A DNA stretch of 64,000 nucleotides from Paralithodes platypus (GCA_032716605.1 CM064502.1:40274507-40338506); one strand, 5' to 3'. Positions 42,657-54,329 are shown, numbered from the stretch's first letter. Program-made: numbers and translations. The notes: generated from the sequence alone by a model not told the origin.

Positions 42657-44212
42657 GGTGCCGTAATGAGAGGATCCCCCCCCCCCCCCCCACCGCCGGG
42701 ATCAGTTGGCCAACTCCGCCGGAGAAGCAGTCTCTGGGGCCTGGAAAAAAATTCCAGGAATCATTGCTCATAAAGATAACCTGTGAGGTATTAAACATCC
42801 TAACCCGAATCCGCCGGAAAACTAGCTATAGTGTACCACTACTCTAACCTTCCGCCCGATCCGTCTAGCTGACTTTCAACTACTTACCTGTGACGAGTGC
42901 CACAGGTCCCATGACCTTTTGTTAGTGTCTGATCATAAATGAGAAAGTTTGCAAAACTAATCTTACCGCTTCTTGTACACTCGACTCGTTGAGCCGAAGG
43001 CGATAAAATCTCAACGTGTTACTGGGTCAGTCAGGGTGAGTTAACTCGGCGGGCCGAGGTTATAGCCCTGCTAGGAATGCAATTCCGCCGGGAGAGAGTG
43101 GTTCAGCTAAACCACACCGGGATCTTCTGAATGTTCCTACCCGTTAGACACGGATAACCTGGACCCACCGCACGGGGCAGCCGGAACAGACAAAAACTAC
43201 CGGGAAATAGGGTTGGCACATCCCCATTAACCGAAGTCCCGTACATACACAGTAATATAATGACATATAGGGACGTCTCCCTACCCCAAAAGAACATGCC
43301 CTCATGCATGAACGTATAATAGGGCGTACATAGGCATAAAATAAATGACAGAGAATTTAGAAACCTAAATTACCTGAAGCCTACGCCGGAGACCCCTAAC
43401 TAGGCTGACCACGAGGTATGAAGAACATCCTGGCAGACGACGCTCCGACACCCGGCAGCAGCACACCAATGAGGGAGGCCCACCCAAGGGGCCCAAGCAA
43501 AACACAAACCCTGGAAGGTGGAGCACCACGTGCAGACACCCTTAAACCAGAGCATTTTATGATATATGAAGAATATGGCATGTACTTTCCTCAATATTGA
43601 CAGTCTGTATCATGCCTTGTAGAGTGGTAGCCTCCTAGCTAAGTAAACAAAACAGCTAAAGGCGTATCACAACAATAACACACGCGGTACGACGATCTGG
43701 GACCCGTAGACGCCTGTGACAATGGTACCCTATTTTAACACACACTTCCTGCGGACATACCAATCTGGCAGCCGTGCTAGCTAATCTAAACCTTGTTACT
43801 ACAACACAGATGTATACAAATGAGTAAGGACTCACTAGAAGCTCTGCGAATGTCGAATGAAGCGGACACGGCGCGAGCCCTGTTGATCGTAAGGCCGCGG
43901 AAGTAGGAAGGACGAAGATGGCCACTAGAGGGCCTGGTGTCGGGGAAGCGAAACATGAGAAATCCACGCATATGGCAAGTCATATGATAACAGATATTAA
44001 GTTATTTTTTTATTTTTTATTTTTTACAGAGTTTTTTCTGTAGGGTACCCGATCAAAATGACGATCCCATAAGGGAATTAAGCGTGCACTTATGATGAGT
44101 ACTCCATGATACTTCCGCACGGGCTATTCAAAATGCTGGCGCAGGATGTTGAATGGAGACTATTACTATTACTAGACGAAGTCGTCAATTATGAAGGGGC
44201 CCTATTAAATAT
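42657..44212 (-). other. DIRS-like copy B leader
   Basis: Untranslated region homologous to 18086-19645. It contains an A/T-rich run near 44005-44030 and C-rich run at 42677-42691. DIRS terminal or internal complementary repeats could not be identified with confidence. Confidence 0.6.
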
Positions 44213-44259
44213 TAGGTTTTCTCTACTTCCCTTCTGGAATCAAACCTATAATATGTACT

Positions 44260-44490
44260 TATGTACCGGCCGATGGCCGGTCCATTCTAAGACTACAGGC
44301 TCGCTATCGCTTACCAGGGAAACATCGACACCTAAAAGGCACGAAAGGTCCTAATTTTGACGAAGAAATGGGGTGAAGGCATGAAAATCACCAAACTAAT
44401 GGAACGAACATCTTAAAATCTCAAAACGAATGGGGCTTAAGATGAGGGAGAAGGAGGACAAGCCTCCCCCCCCCCCTTTTCCTTTAAGCG
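44260..44490. mobile_element. Degenerate FB-type MITE, half copy
   Basis: It contains the right-half signatures GGCTCGCTATCGC, CATCGACACCT and a terminal CCTTTAAG, much diverged from the FB copies. Confidence 0.55.
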
Positions 44491-44645
44491 ATTTTTTGCC
44501 CGCTATGATATATTATATAAGTCAACTCGATGAGACAGAGAAAGAGGCAACGGAACACGAAACCTGGGACTAGGAACTTTAAATGTGTTTACTGTTCGGG
44601 CTCTGTCTCGTGTCGGCCACCCCTAGCTGTGGGTTATGTGCCTGA

Positions 44646-44720
44646 GTACATACATAAATACATACATACATACATACATACATACATACATACATACATA
44701 CAGTACATACATACATACAT
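44646..44720. repeat. (TACA)n microsatellite
   Basis: About 18 near-perfect TACA units with one AAAT and one CAGT interruption. Confidence 0.95.
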
Positions 44721-44753
44721 GATATATTATACACTTGACCACCAACGTTTGCA

Positions 44754-45063
44754 TTAAGGGGATATATTCACCTATAAGATATTTTTTTCTGGACCCCCTT
44801 CTCACTCATGTTTAGCTCCATTTGTTTTGAGGTTTTAAAACGTTTGGTCCATTAGTTGACGATTTTAGTACCTTATGCCACATTTCTGTCATTTTTAAGA
44901 CCTTACATGTCGATTTTCTCCTGGCGAGCGAAAGTAAGCCTGTAATTTAGGAAGATTTTTTCTACCGAAAAATTTACAAATTATTTATCTCGAAGGGGTG
45001 TCTTAGGGGTAATATTCTAAGTTTGACTTAGGTCTACAGAGCAAACTAAAAACCTCCCCTTAA
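44754..45063. mobile_element. TTAA-bounded MITE family 'FB2', copy 1
   Basis: 310 bp, TTAAGGGG ... CCCCTTAA. It has GGCGAGCGAAAG and CCGAAAAATTTACAAAT, related to but distinct from FB. Other copies are at 50434-50730, 56934-57232 and 59902-60627. Non-coding. Confidence 0.75.
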
Positions 45064-45713
45064 GATAATCCAAACAAATAATTCAATATATTATGCAACA
45101 GTACGGGAGCAATAGAGTTTCAATTTACATCATCTAATCATCACTTATTTATAAATCGAAGATAAATTAAAGTACTGGAAGACCGATGAACTTGTACCTT
45201 TTAAATTTTACACATTATACCGTATTCATGTCCATATTACCTGATGCCGTATATACTATACGTAACTCAACTTCCATATACTATATCAATTTAACATGGG
45301 AAAACGCGTAATCGTTGGAACAGCTATATTTTCTCTTTACATAAATCACATCCAGTAAATACGAAGCAATTTTTCTTATATATTTCAGTTTCTGATAGTT
45401 ATATTTACCTGTGCTATTTTAATTTCCATATATCATTCTTTTTCAATATATAAATCTTTTGTTAAGCTAAATCTTGTTGTAGTATATTTTACAGTCAGAC
45501 TGTGAAACACACTGTCCCAGGGACATACGTTGGCCAACAGTAAAAAAGTCACTCGTCAGTACCAGCGGCGGACGACGTTCGTCCATAATATGCGGTCCTT
45601 GTAACTGCCCTTGACGATCGGTACCTGGTACCATGACTTATACGCACTGATCTGAGGCCTTGGCAACACTTCTCAGCCTATATCCAAACTCCCACAGGCT
45701 AGGAGGGTCAGTA
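45064..45713. other. Unassigned AT-rich DNA
   Basis: No gene or repeat recognised. Confidence 0.5.
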
Positions 45714-46940
45714 TTAAGAACATAAGAACATAAGAACATAAGAAAATGGGAGTCTGCAGAAAGCCGATTGGCCTAAGCAAGGCAGATCCCTGTCCCACAC
45801 AACCCCAAATCAATTACAAAGCCCAATTATAGGCTCAACACTCTAATACCCTGAGGATCATCTTACCAAAACGGTTAGAGATTAACGCAGGATTATGGGG
45901 GTCTGCAGAGCGCTGATTGGCCCAACCCGGCTGATCCCCCTTCACACCCAACCCTTCTCGTCCATATGCTTATCCAATTTTATCTTAAAGCTCCCTACAG
46001 TTTTAGATCCCACTATAGCACTTGGTAGTCCATTCCACCCATCTACAACTCTGTTACCAAACCAATATTTGCCTATATCTTTTCTGAAACAAAATTTATC
46101 TAATTTGAAACCATTGGTACGAGTTCTTTCGCTATCACTGAGCTTTAGTACATTTGTCATGTCCCCTTTGTTAATCCCACTAACCCACTTGAACACCTCT
46201 ATCATATCCCCTCTAACTCTGCGTCTCTCTAACGAATGTAAACCTAATTTCTTCAACCTTTCTTCATACGGAAGATTTCTAATATTATGGATCATTTTTG
46301 TCATTCTACGCTGTACTCTCTCCAATGAATCTATGTCCATTCTGTAATAAGGACACCAAAATTGGACAGCATAATCCATATGGGGTCTCACTAATGACAA
46401 GTAAAGTTTTAAGATAACATCAGCAGTTCTGTTACTCACACTCCTAGAGATGAACCCGAGAATCCTGTTTGCCTTATTACGAACGCCTATACACTGTTTT
46501 CTAGGCTTCAAATCATTGCTAACAAACACACCTAGATCTTTCTCGCAGTCTGAATTTTCTAATTCTAAATTAGCTAGTTTATATTTAACATTTGTTTGCA
46601 TCTTCCCTATCTTTAATACCTTGCATTTGTCAATGTTAAACTTCATCTGCCAATTTACTGACCATTCATGTAAGGTATCTAGATCCCTTTGGAGGCACTC
46701 TATATCGCTATCTGAATCAATTGATCTCCCCATTTTAGTATCGTCTGCGAATTTACTTATCCTACTAGTTATACCTAAATCTAGGTCATTTATGTATATA
46801 AGAAACAACAGGGGACCTAATACCGATCCCTGGGGGACACCACTTTTTCCTCCATCTCCTCCATCTTTTGAGGTGGAAGGGTGTTCTCTCTCGATTCTGA
46901 AGCCTTTTTTTGCCACATTGCTTGGTACTGGAGGGTACAT
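45714..46940 (-). mobile_element. CR1-like LINE, 5'-truncated
   Basis: It contains the C-terminal half of RT on the minus strand and ends in a short octamer array (TTATGTTC units; 45714-45750). Octamer tails are typical of CR1/L2 LINEs rather than poly(A) LINEs. Confidence 0.88.
45942..46940 (-). CDS. CR1-like reverse transcriptase, C-terminal part
   Basis: A 332-codon open frame. RT motifs: SGVPQGSVLGPLLFLIYIND, SKFADDTKMGR (FADD near 46738-46751), a thumb with NIDKCKVLKIGK and DCEKDLGVFVSND, then the CR1-type C-terminus (RVQRRMTKMIHNIRNLPYEERL, ERRRVRGDMIEVFKW, VDGWNGLPSAIVGS). The endonuclease and RT N-terminus are absent, so it is a typical 5' truncation. The frame is intact, implying fairly recent insertion. 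The first about 30 residues may be non-homologous flank. Confidence 0.88.
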   Translation of the reverse strand: MYPPVPSNVAKKGFRIEREHPSTSKDGGDGGKSGVPQGSVLGPLLFLIYINDLDLGITSRISKFADDTKMGRSIDSDSDIECLQRDLDTLHEWSVNWQMKFNIDKCKVLKIGKMQTNVKYKLANLELENSDCEKDLGVFVSNDLKPRKQCIGVRNKANRILGFISRSVSNRTADVILKLYLSLVRPHMDYAVQFWCPYYRMDIDSLERVQRRMTKMIHNIRNLPYEERLKKLGLHSLERRRVRGDMIEVFKWVSGINKGDMTNVLKLSDSERTRTNGFKLDKFCFRKDIGKYWFGNRVVDGWNGLPSAIVGSKTVGSFKIKLDKHMDEKGWV

Positions 46941-46997
46941 TTATGGTAATACCCTCTGGTACAGTAGGGGTTAACTAAACATTTTAGTCAGTCTGTG

Positions 46998-47250
46998 AAA
47001 TGACTGGTTACTAACTGGTTACTAACCTAACTGGGTTAGGTTACGTTAGGTAGGTCAGGTTAGGTTATATTGATCTCCACCTATCATTTATGAAGTGAAA
47101 GCAAATTGTTCACACAATGACACACCTCAATCTGCTTTTCACGAGCTTGAAGGCAACTGTGGGGTTTGCCTTACCTTACCTAACCTAAACTGACCTACCT
47201 AACGTAACTTTGTTATGTTAGTAAGCAATTAGTAACCAGTCATTTCACTG
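46998..47250. repeat. Inverted repeat with degenerate TTAGG/CCTAA arms
   Basis: The left arm runs from GTGAAATGACTGGTTAC to a GGTTAGGTTACGTTAGGTAGG tract. The right arm is its inverse (CCTACCTAACGTAA ... GTAACCAGTCATTTCAC). Arms are roughly 70-80 bp around a 110-bp centre. It is probably a foldback MITE. Confidence 0.75.
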
Positions 47251-48836
47251 AATACAAATGTGTATTCATTTCGCGAAATGACTCATTTCACAATATGATT
47301 GTAACATATGTATTATGATTAAAAATAGATGACAAATCTTTATCAACAAACTGTTATATAATACTTATGTAAAAATGTTTAAAATTATAGTTTATTTCAT
47401 ATTTTAGTTCATGTATAAGCTATATATATACTGTACTTTATAGAGAGAAAAATTAAAAGAAGGTGTGTTTGTGTGCAGTGTTAAAAGTGAGCATATGATA
47501 TAGGTAGTTCAGAAATGTGACAAATACAAGTAAATTAATGGCCATAGGAAATATAATATTATTGTTGGTGGAAGTACAGCCACTTTGAAATAAAAGGCAA
47601 TCAACTTTATGTTTTATGTATAGAGTATATATAAGTGTTAGAGCTTGTTAAACATCCAAGTAGGTAATACATTAATTTTATCTGCATTTTGTTTTCTTCA
47701 GTGAATAAAAGTACGTCCAGGCAATGCGCATAAAGGGTTCAATAGTGATCAATGATATGCATTATCGTAAGACAGAAGATCAGATAATGCCAGACATAGT
47801 AAATATTAAATGAACAGTTAAAAGTGTGCTCTGGTATAGATTGATTTGAAGACATTCAGACACACGCACTCATACACACGTGCGACTCGGTACTTGATAG
47901 ATGATAATAAGGGATGTTACGAACCAATTTCAAGTAATTTACAAGGATAAACAGGACAAGGGGACAATAAATAGTGAAGAAAGGCAGATTATAATTAATT
48001 CAAGAAAAACATAGGACAACATACTACTTTAAATAAGGGTAAACTATTCAATAATGGCAAATTGATAAGGTGAAGATTAAACACACAACATAGTGTTAAT
48101 CCAGCGAAGTGGCGGAAAATCTTGTTTGTGAAGCCAGTCAGTAATACTTTCTGATATTTGTGGTGGTGGAGAGACCTGAGGAGAGCAGATAAGAGACGTT
48201 CCAGGAAATATCTGTGACAGGGGCGGAGAGGATGAAAGTGAAGCAGATATGATGAAAGATACACATTTAAGGCTTGGTGCAAACACATATGTCATTGAAG
48301 TGGGAAAGGGCAAATATTAACTGTAACTGGAAAATAAATATGTGAGCTAACAAAATGCATACTGTAGAGAAATGTAAAATAAAAAGTTATTGATGATGAG
48401 TATGTTCGTAGATAAACCGAAATGCTTTATCGCCAAAGGTAGTTTGTCCTACAACTACACGATATAGAATAATTAGTACTGAACACAAAACATGCACTAA
48501 TAGATCATGGCCCACTATAAACAGTTATACACTATATACGGTTATTTGTAGACAAATATAACAGTTCAAAAAAATTGGTCTGCCTGTAAAACTCATCCCA
48601 TCAAGAAGAAAGGAGAAAGTGGAAGTAATAAGAACGGAAACTAAGGAAGACTCAGACAGGAGAGACTAACCTGCCACATCAACCACCATCATGCCACCCA
48701 CGTAGGAGTGCTTTTGGGTGGGGAAATATATACAACGACATATGCTATGGTCCCGCGCATCCCACTCCAACGCTTGTAAAATGCGCTCACGTGATATGGA
48801 CACCACACCACAGTGTACAAAATGTGTTCCCGAAAT
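47251..48836. other. Unassigned AT-rich DNA
   Basis: No gene, repeat array or element end recognised. The reading frames (for example 47995-48313 minus) have no family features. Confidence 0.5.
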
Positions 48837-50130
48837 GGTCTTACACAACAAGGGCAACATTGTAACAGACTTACACAACAAGGGCAGCATTGTAACAGGC
48901 TTACACAACAAGGGCAGCATTGTAACAGGCTTACCCAACAAGGGCAGCATTGTAACAGGCTTACTCAACAAGGGCAGCATTGTAACAGGCTTACCCAACA
49001 AGGGCAGCATTGTAACAGGCTTACACAACAAGGGCAGCATTTTAACAGACTTACACAACGAGGGCAGCATTGTAACAGGCTTTCACAACAAAGGCAGCAT
49101 TGTAACAGACTTACACAACAAGGGCAGCATTGTAACAGACTTACACATCAAGGGCACATTGTAACAGACTTACATAACAAGGGCAGCATTGTAACAGACT
49201 TACACAACAAGGGCAGCATTGTAACAGACTTACACAACAAGGGCAGCATTGTAACAGACTTACACAATGAGGGCAGCATTGTAACATACTTACACAACAA
49301 GGACAAGGGCACATTGTAACAGACTTACACAACAAGGTCAGCATTGTAACAGACTTACACAACAAGGGCAGAATTGTAACATACTTACTGAACAAGGGCA
49401 GCATTGTAGCAGGCTTACCCAACAAGGACAGCATTGTAACAGACTTACACAACAGGGGCAGCAGTGTATCAGGCTTACACAACAAGGGCAGCATTGTAAC
49501 AGGTTTACACAACAAGGGCAGCATTGCAACAGACTTACACAACAAGGGCAGCATTGTAACAGACTTACTCAACAAGGGCAGCATTGTAACAGACTTACTC
49601 AACAAGGGCAGCATTGTAACAGACTTACACAACAAGGGCAGCATTGTAACAGGCTTAGACAACAAGGGCAGCATTTTAACAGACTTACACAACAAGGGCA
49701 GCATTGTAACAGGCTTACACAACAAAGGCAGCATTGTAACAGACTTACACAACAAGGGCAGCATTGTAACAGACTTACACAATGAGGGCAGCATTGTAAC
49801 ATACTTACACAACAAGGACAAGGGCACATTGTAACAGACTTACACAACAAGGGCACATTGTAACAGACTTACACAACAAGGTCAGCATTGTAACAGACTT
49901 ACACAACAGGGGTAGCAGTGTATCAGGCTTACACATCAAGGGCAGCATTGTAACAGACTTACACAACAAGGGCACATTGAAACAGACTTACACAACAAGG
50001 GCACATTGTAACAGACTTACACAACAAGGGCAGCATTGTAACAGACTTACACAACAAGGGCAACATCTAACAGCCTTTCACACCAAGGGCAGCATTGTAA
50101 TAGCCTTACACACCAAGGTCAGCATTCAGC
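48837..50130. repeat. 30-bp minisatellite, about 42 units
   Basis: The consensus unit is ACAACAAGGGCAGCATTGTA plus ACAGACTTAC. Most units differ by one to three bases (for example ACAGGC versus ACAGAC). Some are shortened where GCAG is lost. Because 30 is a multiple of three, several frames stay open on both strands, giving false 10-residue-repeat proteins. A compound block (CACAATGAGGGCAG ... GGACAAGGGCACATT) occurs twice, near 49265 and 49780, showing a higher-order duplication. Confidence 0.95.
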
Positions 50131-50433
50131 AACACCAGCCAAACACCACCCAGTCATAGTGAGCCACCAGCTTCACCAAGCCACAGTGAGGTAGAAGAGG
50201 ACCACCTGACTGATGACACACATAACAAAGCCACTCCAACAGCTTCCTCTCTCTCCAACACCCCTTCTCCCCTTTCTACACTTTTTTGAAAATAAGAAAA
50301 GTAGAAATTAGCTACGAGGTGCCGTTGTAAAGGCTTAACCTCAATACCTTCACCTGACCTGAGGACCCCCTGACTGAAAACCTCCATACCGTCTGCCACT
50401 GCCAAGAAGACAACACTGAGGGAAGACGTCTAT
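50131..50433. other. Unassigned spacer
   Basis: No feature recognised. Confidence 0.5.
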
Positions 50434-50730
50434 TTGAGGGATTCTTTTCTGGAGACCTTCCTCCCTCATGTTTAGCTCTATTGCTTTTGATATTTTAAGA
50501 TGTTCCCCATATTAGTTTGTCGATTTCAAGAATTTTCGCCCAATTTATGTCAATTTGAAGACCTTTTCTGCTATTATTTGTCGAATTTTGCCTGTGTAAT
50601 TTAAGGGGAAATGGCCTTTGGCCGGAACATTTTTCTACCGAAAATGTACAAATTTATCTTGAAAGGGGGTCTAGGGGGTGTAATTTTAGGCTTGATGGAG
50701 GTCTAGGAAACAAACTATAAACCCCCTTAA
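50434..50730. mobile_element. TTAA-bounded MITE family 'FB2', copy 2
   Basis: It ends CCCCCTTAA. The left terminus is mutated to TTGAGGG. It shares the CATGTTTAGCTC and CTACCGAAAATGTACAAAT blocks with copy 1. Confidence 0.72.
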
Positions 50731-51068
50731 GTTGCCACCCCAAGACTCTGACACGTCTTCGGGACCGCCTAATATATCTGGTGTTTGTTTTCGTATGAAT
50801 ATACTTTACAGTTCTAGTTTATCCTCAACGATATACACAGTTCATACCAAATATAATTCCGCTCTTCTTCCTCTTATAACCGTATTGCATATTACAGTTT
50901 ACTTAACGAATCACATATAAATCGACGATTGTTTGTTATTAAATTTATTAGAAATGTGTATTTAGTTTATATCAGTGCCTGAAATTGTAAATAGCATTTA
51001 CTATACCCAATGCAAATGATCTAATGCAATATTCTAATTCAATGAACACTCTGGTTTTATTGCCTCTG
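50731..51068. other. Unassigned spacer
   Basis: AT-rich, nothing recognised. Confidence 0.5.
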
Positions 51069-51486
51069 TTAAGGGGGTCACCTTTTGTTTTTATCTTTCT
51101 CTCCTTTTCTCTCTTGCCCAGGCTTGTATCCATTCGTCCCCATTCAGCCAACTGTTTTAAGACGTTTATCCCCATCCAGGTGTCAATATCTTCCTGGCGA
51201 GCGATAGCGAGCCAGCTAATTCCACAAATTAAGCTAATTCAAGCTAATTCCACAAATTATGGAGAAATACGGCTTCCCCGGAGAAATATTTCTATCGAAA
51301 AATGTACAAATTTAGCTTGCTGTCAAAACAAAAACATATATATGCTGGCTCGCTACCGCACGCCAGGAAGATATTGACACCTAGATGGGGGTAAGCATCT
51401 TAAAACAGTAGGCTGAATGGGGCCGAATGGATACAAGCCAAAGAGAGAGGGAGAGAAAGAGAAAAAAGAGAGGTGGTCTCCCTGAA
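51069..51486. mobile_element. Palindromic MITE family 'FB', copy 4
   Basis: Starts TTAAGGGGGTCACC. Both halves carry GCGAGCGATAGCGAGCCAGC-type sequence in inverse. The centre has a short AATTCCACAAATTA duplication (51220-51260). The right TTAA is changed to TGAA. Confidence 0.82.
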
Positions 51487-51719
51487 AGGTTCAGCCAGTT
51501 AAATATTCACGAAACAGTAATTCCCACACCATTAATATCGAGCTGCGTGTCCCGTGTGGCGACCACCGGAAATTGGCAGAGCAAATTAAAACAATAAATA
51601 CCCACAGCTACTGAAAGGTATTACACAGTATGTAAGTTGTATGAAAACACACAGGCGCACAAACACTCACTCACCAAAAAAATAAAATAAAAAGACAAAA
51701 GAAAACAAATAATATATAT

Positions 51720-51722
51720 ACC

Positions 51723-51774
<52 letters not shown>
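51720..51774. repeat. (TA)n microsatellite left of PLE 2
   Basis: About 24 TA units, after a CCGG interruption. Confidence 0.97.
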
Positions 51775-51777
<3 letters not shown>

Positions 51778-53343
51778 CCAAGGCCCTGAACAACCTCCTC
51801 ACCCCCTACGTGCCCTGGCAATGCAACCTTAACTCAGCCCACGATTTCTTGGAAATTTTACGAGACGCCCCCCGGAACAACAACCACACAATCGCCTCCC
51901 TCGACGTAGAAAGCCTGTTCACCAACGTGCCAGTGGATAGGACCATTGACATGATTCTACGTCGAATTTACCATTGCCCTGATACACCAACACTGGACAT
52001 CCCGGAGAAGGCCCTGAAAACACTGCTGGAGCTGTGCCAATGAGGCCCCCTTCCTTTGCCCCCGGGGCAACATGTACAAGCAGATAGACGGTGTGGCGAT
52101 GGGCAGCCCCCTAGGAGTTCTTTTTGCAAACTTTTTTATGGGCACCATCGAGGCAGAGCTCCTAGCTGCCCAACGACCCGCCGTCTACTGTAGATATGTG
52201 GATGACATCTTCGTGCAAATCAAGGACCTCCACGAACTACAGGAACTCCAGCGTCGCTTCATGACCTCCACCAGACTTAACTTCACCTTTGATAAATCAA
52301 ACAATGGACAACTCCCCTTCCTCGACATCCTCGTAGCTATGAACGACCATGGGTTCAAAACCACCGTCTACACTAAACCTACTAACACAGGACAATGCCT
52401 CAACGGCGATAGTGAATGCCCCCGCTGTTATCTTCTATCCTCCATCTCCGCTTATGTAAGGAGAGCCCTCACGCACTGCTCTACCTGGGCCGACACCCAC
52501 CAGGAACTAGAAAGACTATCCCAAGTTTTAGTGAATAACGGATTCTCTAACTCCGACATCTCCAGCACCATCAACCACCATCTTGAAAAATGGTACACCC
52601 AAAGACCTCCCAACATTGACCCCCCCAATGAAATTAAGATCTTCTACCGCAATTTTATGTCCTCTGAACACAAAATTGACGAGGCCGTCTTAAAAGAAAT
52701 AATCTCCAAGCATGTCCACCCAACCAACCCGGAAAACAAAATCAAATTAATAATTTATTACAAATCCCCCAAGACCTCCAACCTCGTTCTCCGCAAGAAA
52801 CCAGCTTCCACCAAGATAAAGAGCCCGATGACCGACGATCATGTCATTTACCAACATACCTGTAATTATGAGGACTGTGGACCTCATTCCTATATTGGCA
52901 TGATGCAGACTCGTCTTTCACGTCGGTTAACTCTTCACCTTCAGGCTGGAGCCATCAAAGACCACTATCTCACCCATAACCACCCCCACCTCACACGCAA
53001 CGAGTTAGAGAAACACACCACCATACTCGATAAAGAAAGAGACCCAAGGAGATTACCTATACTCGAAGCTTTATATATCCAAGCCTTACATCCCAACATC
53101 AACAACCAAACTCTGGACCTTCAGATCCTTCCTTCTGCCAAAAGGCACTATCCTACAGGACCTAACGCCCCCCCTCGCCCCCCGGTGCTCTTGACGCAGC
53201 CCCCCGCGCTACCTCCTTCAGCTTCGTCTTCTGCCGGCACCACACGTACTACGCAACTTAGGCCACTCCCCTTGACACGCAGCCAATCAGCTTCGACCCC
53301 GCCAACCGACCACCACCTTCCCGCATCCAGTGCGCATGCGTGA
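51778..53343 (+). pseudogene. Penelope-like RT + GIY-YIG polyprotein
   Basis: 51778-52043 reads ALNNLLTPYVPWQCNLN and SLDVESLFTNVPVDRTID (an RT palm motif with catalytic Asp). One frame shift occurs near 52030-52045. From 52072 a 423-codon frame carries MYKQIDGVAMGSPLG, YCRYVDD (YxDD at codons 42-45), LPFLDILV, a linker, GIY-YIG (HSYIGMMQTRLSRR, from codon 272) and a Pro/Ser/Thr-rich tail. The N-terminal PLE region is missing. If the shift is a base-call error, only the 5' truncation disables it. Confidence 0.88.
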
Positions 53344-53469
53344 AGCGGTTCTCTCTTTCTCACTCCTAGAATACCCCTCCACCAATAGCAGACTTTTGCC
53401 CCCTGACTTTCGCCTCCTCTGATCCTCCACCCTCTATATATACCCTTCCTGTTTACCTTTTATATCATT

Positions 53470-53520
53470 ATCTCCTTTCTTGATAATGCTGGTTGTCCAG
53501 TGAAACGCGTCGTATATCCT
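53470..53520 (+). ncRNA. Hammerhead-like motif in PLE 2 3' region
   Basis: A perfect CTGG/CCAG hairpin (53489-53500) is followed by GAAACGCGTC (53502-53511) with a palindromic ACGCGT minimal stem III. The first core box is TTGATAA rather than CTGATGA. The same order as in PLE 1 supports homology, while the changed box suggests loss of activity. Confidence 0.45.
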
Positions 53521-53694
53521 GTATCATCATGTACATTAATGTAACCCTGTATCACCATGAATTTTGCTAATCTCATACATCCACTTCCTGCCACCCAGCG
53601 AAAACTCACCAGAGACCTGGAAACTTTGAATAATAAAATTTCCAACGCAGAAATTGCCATTTCTTTCAACCTCGTATGTATTAAAGAAAAAGAA

Positions 53695-53700
<6 letters not shown>

Positions 53701-53738
<38 letters not shown>
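53701..53738. repeat. (TA)n microsatellite right of PLE 2
   Basis: Nineteen TA units directly after the PLE 3' end. Confidence 0.97.
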
Positions 53739-53741
<3 letters not shown>

Positions 53742-54329
53742 ACGATGAGAGACTAAGAAAGAGAGAGCAGGGTAACTCGACATATCTAAATAGAAAAGAA
53801 CAATAATGCGATAAAATGTAGACAATTCGGGAAGCTAAAACCTAAAATTTAAGAGAGCGTGAGAGTGGAGGGAGACATAAAGTTTGTCTTTATAGAACTT
53901 GGATGTCTAGGCGAATAATGATATGGAATATAACTCCCGTTAAAGTACATGTAGACGTGCATGCAATGTTTTACGATAAACTTAAGTTCATAAATATTAA
54001 AACAAATACTTAGAGTCTTGAATCACATATATTTTACTTATGTAAATTATATTGTCTCCATACAAATCACCTTGCCAAAGTGTAACAAATACACATATGA
54101 CTAGGTGTTATAACTCCAGTAAATGACTGCACAATAGTGATGTGGAATAGCAACATATAAATAACAAATATAGTCATATTTATACGCCATATTCGTGACC
54201 TAAAATGACCTAGGTACGATTTTTGTTTTTATATATATTTGTTTGTTATTATTTTCAGTAGGCCGGTTTTGTTATACATCATTGGTGTGGACTATATTTG
54301 ACGTTAGCGATATAGGTTTGCCAATATTT
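53739..54329. other. Unassigned AT-rich DNA
   Basis: Nothing recognised. Confidence 0.5.

Larger units (their letters stand above)
39504..44212 (-). mobile_element. DIRS-like retrotransposon B, 5' part with gag and start of RT
   Basis: Minus orientation: leader (44212-42657), gag (42656-about 40900), a linker/pol N-terminus (40371-39829) and RT start (39798-39504). It is cut at 39504 by the el2 LTR, and the rest of pol with the tyrosine recombinase is not found on the other side. Homologous to copy A at 18086-21537. Confidence 0.82.
51697..53738 (+). mobile_element. Penelope-like element 2, flanked by (TA)n and a 14-bp direct repeat
   Basis: Coding region 51778-53343 with RT and GIY-YIG, a 3' region with hairpin plus GAAACGCGTC, and (TA)n tracts on both sides. 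AAAAGAAAACAAAT occurs at 51697-51710 and 53688-53701, directly before each (TA)n tract. It is 5'-truncated in RT with one frame break. Confidence 0.85.

Noticed and set aside
18086..44212. Giant recent palindromic segmental duplication
   Set aside because: The arms are DIRS-like elements that end at the element border and differ by several per cent, so two insertions explain them better.
45895..46974. Plus-strand proteins opposite the CR1-like RT
   Set aside because: Reverse-strand shadows of a clear RT frame.
48813..49827. Long repeat-protein genes on both strands
   Set aside because: They arise from a 30-bp tandem repeat lacking stops in several frames. There is no domain, start context or unique sequence.
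48837..50130. CRISPR-like array
   Set aside because: Units are contiguous and near-identical, with no unique spacers and no cas genes, in a eukaryotic context.
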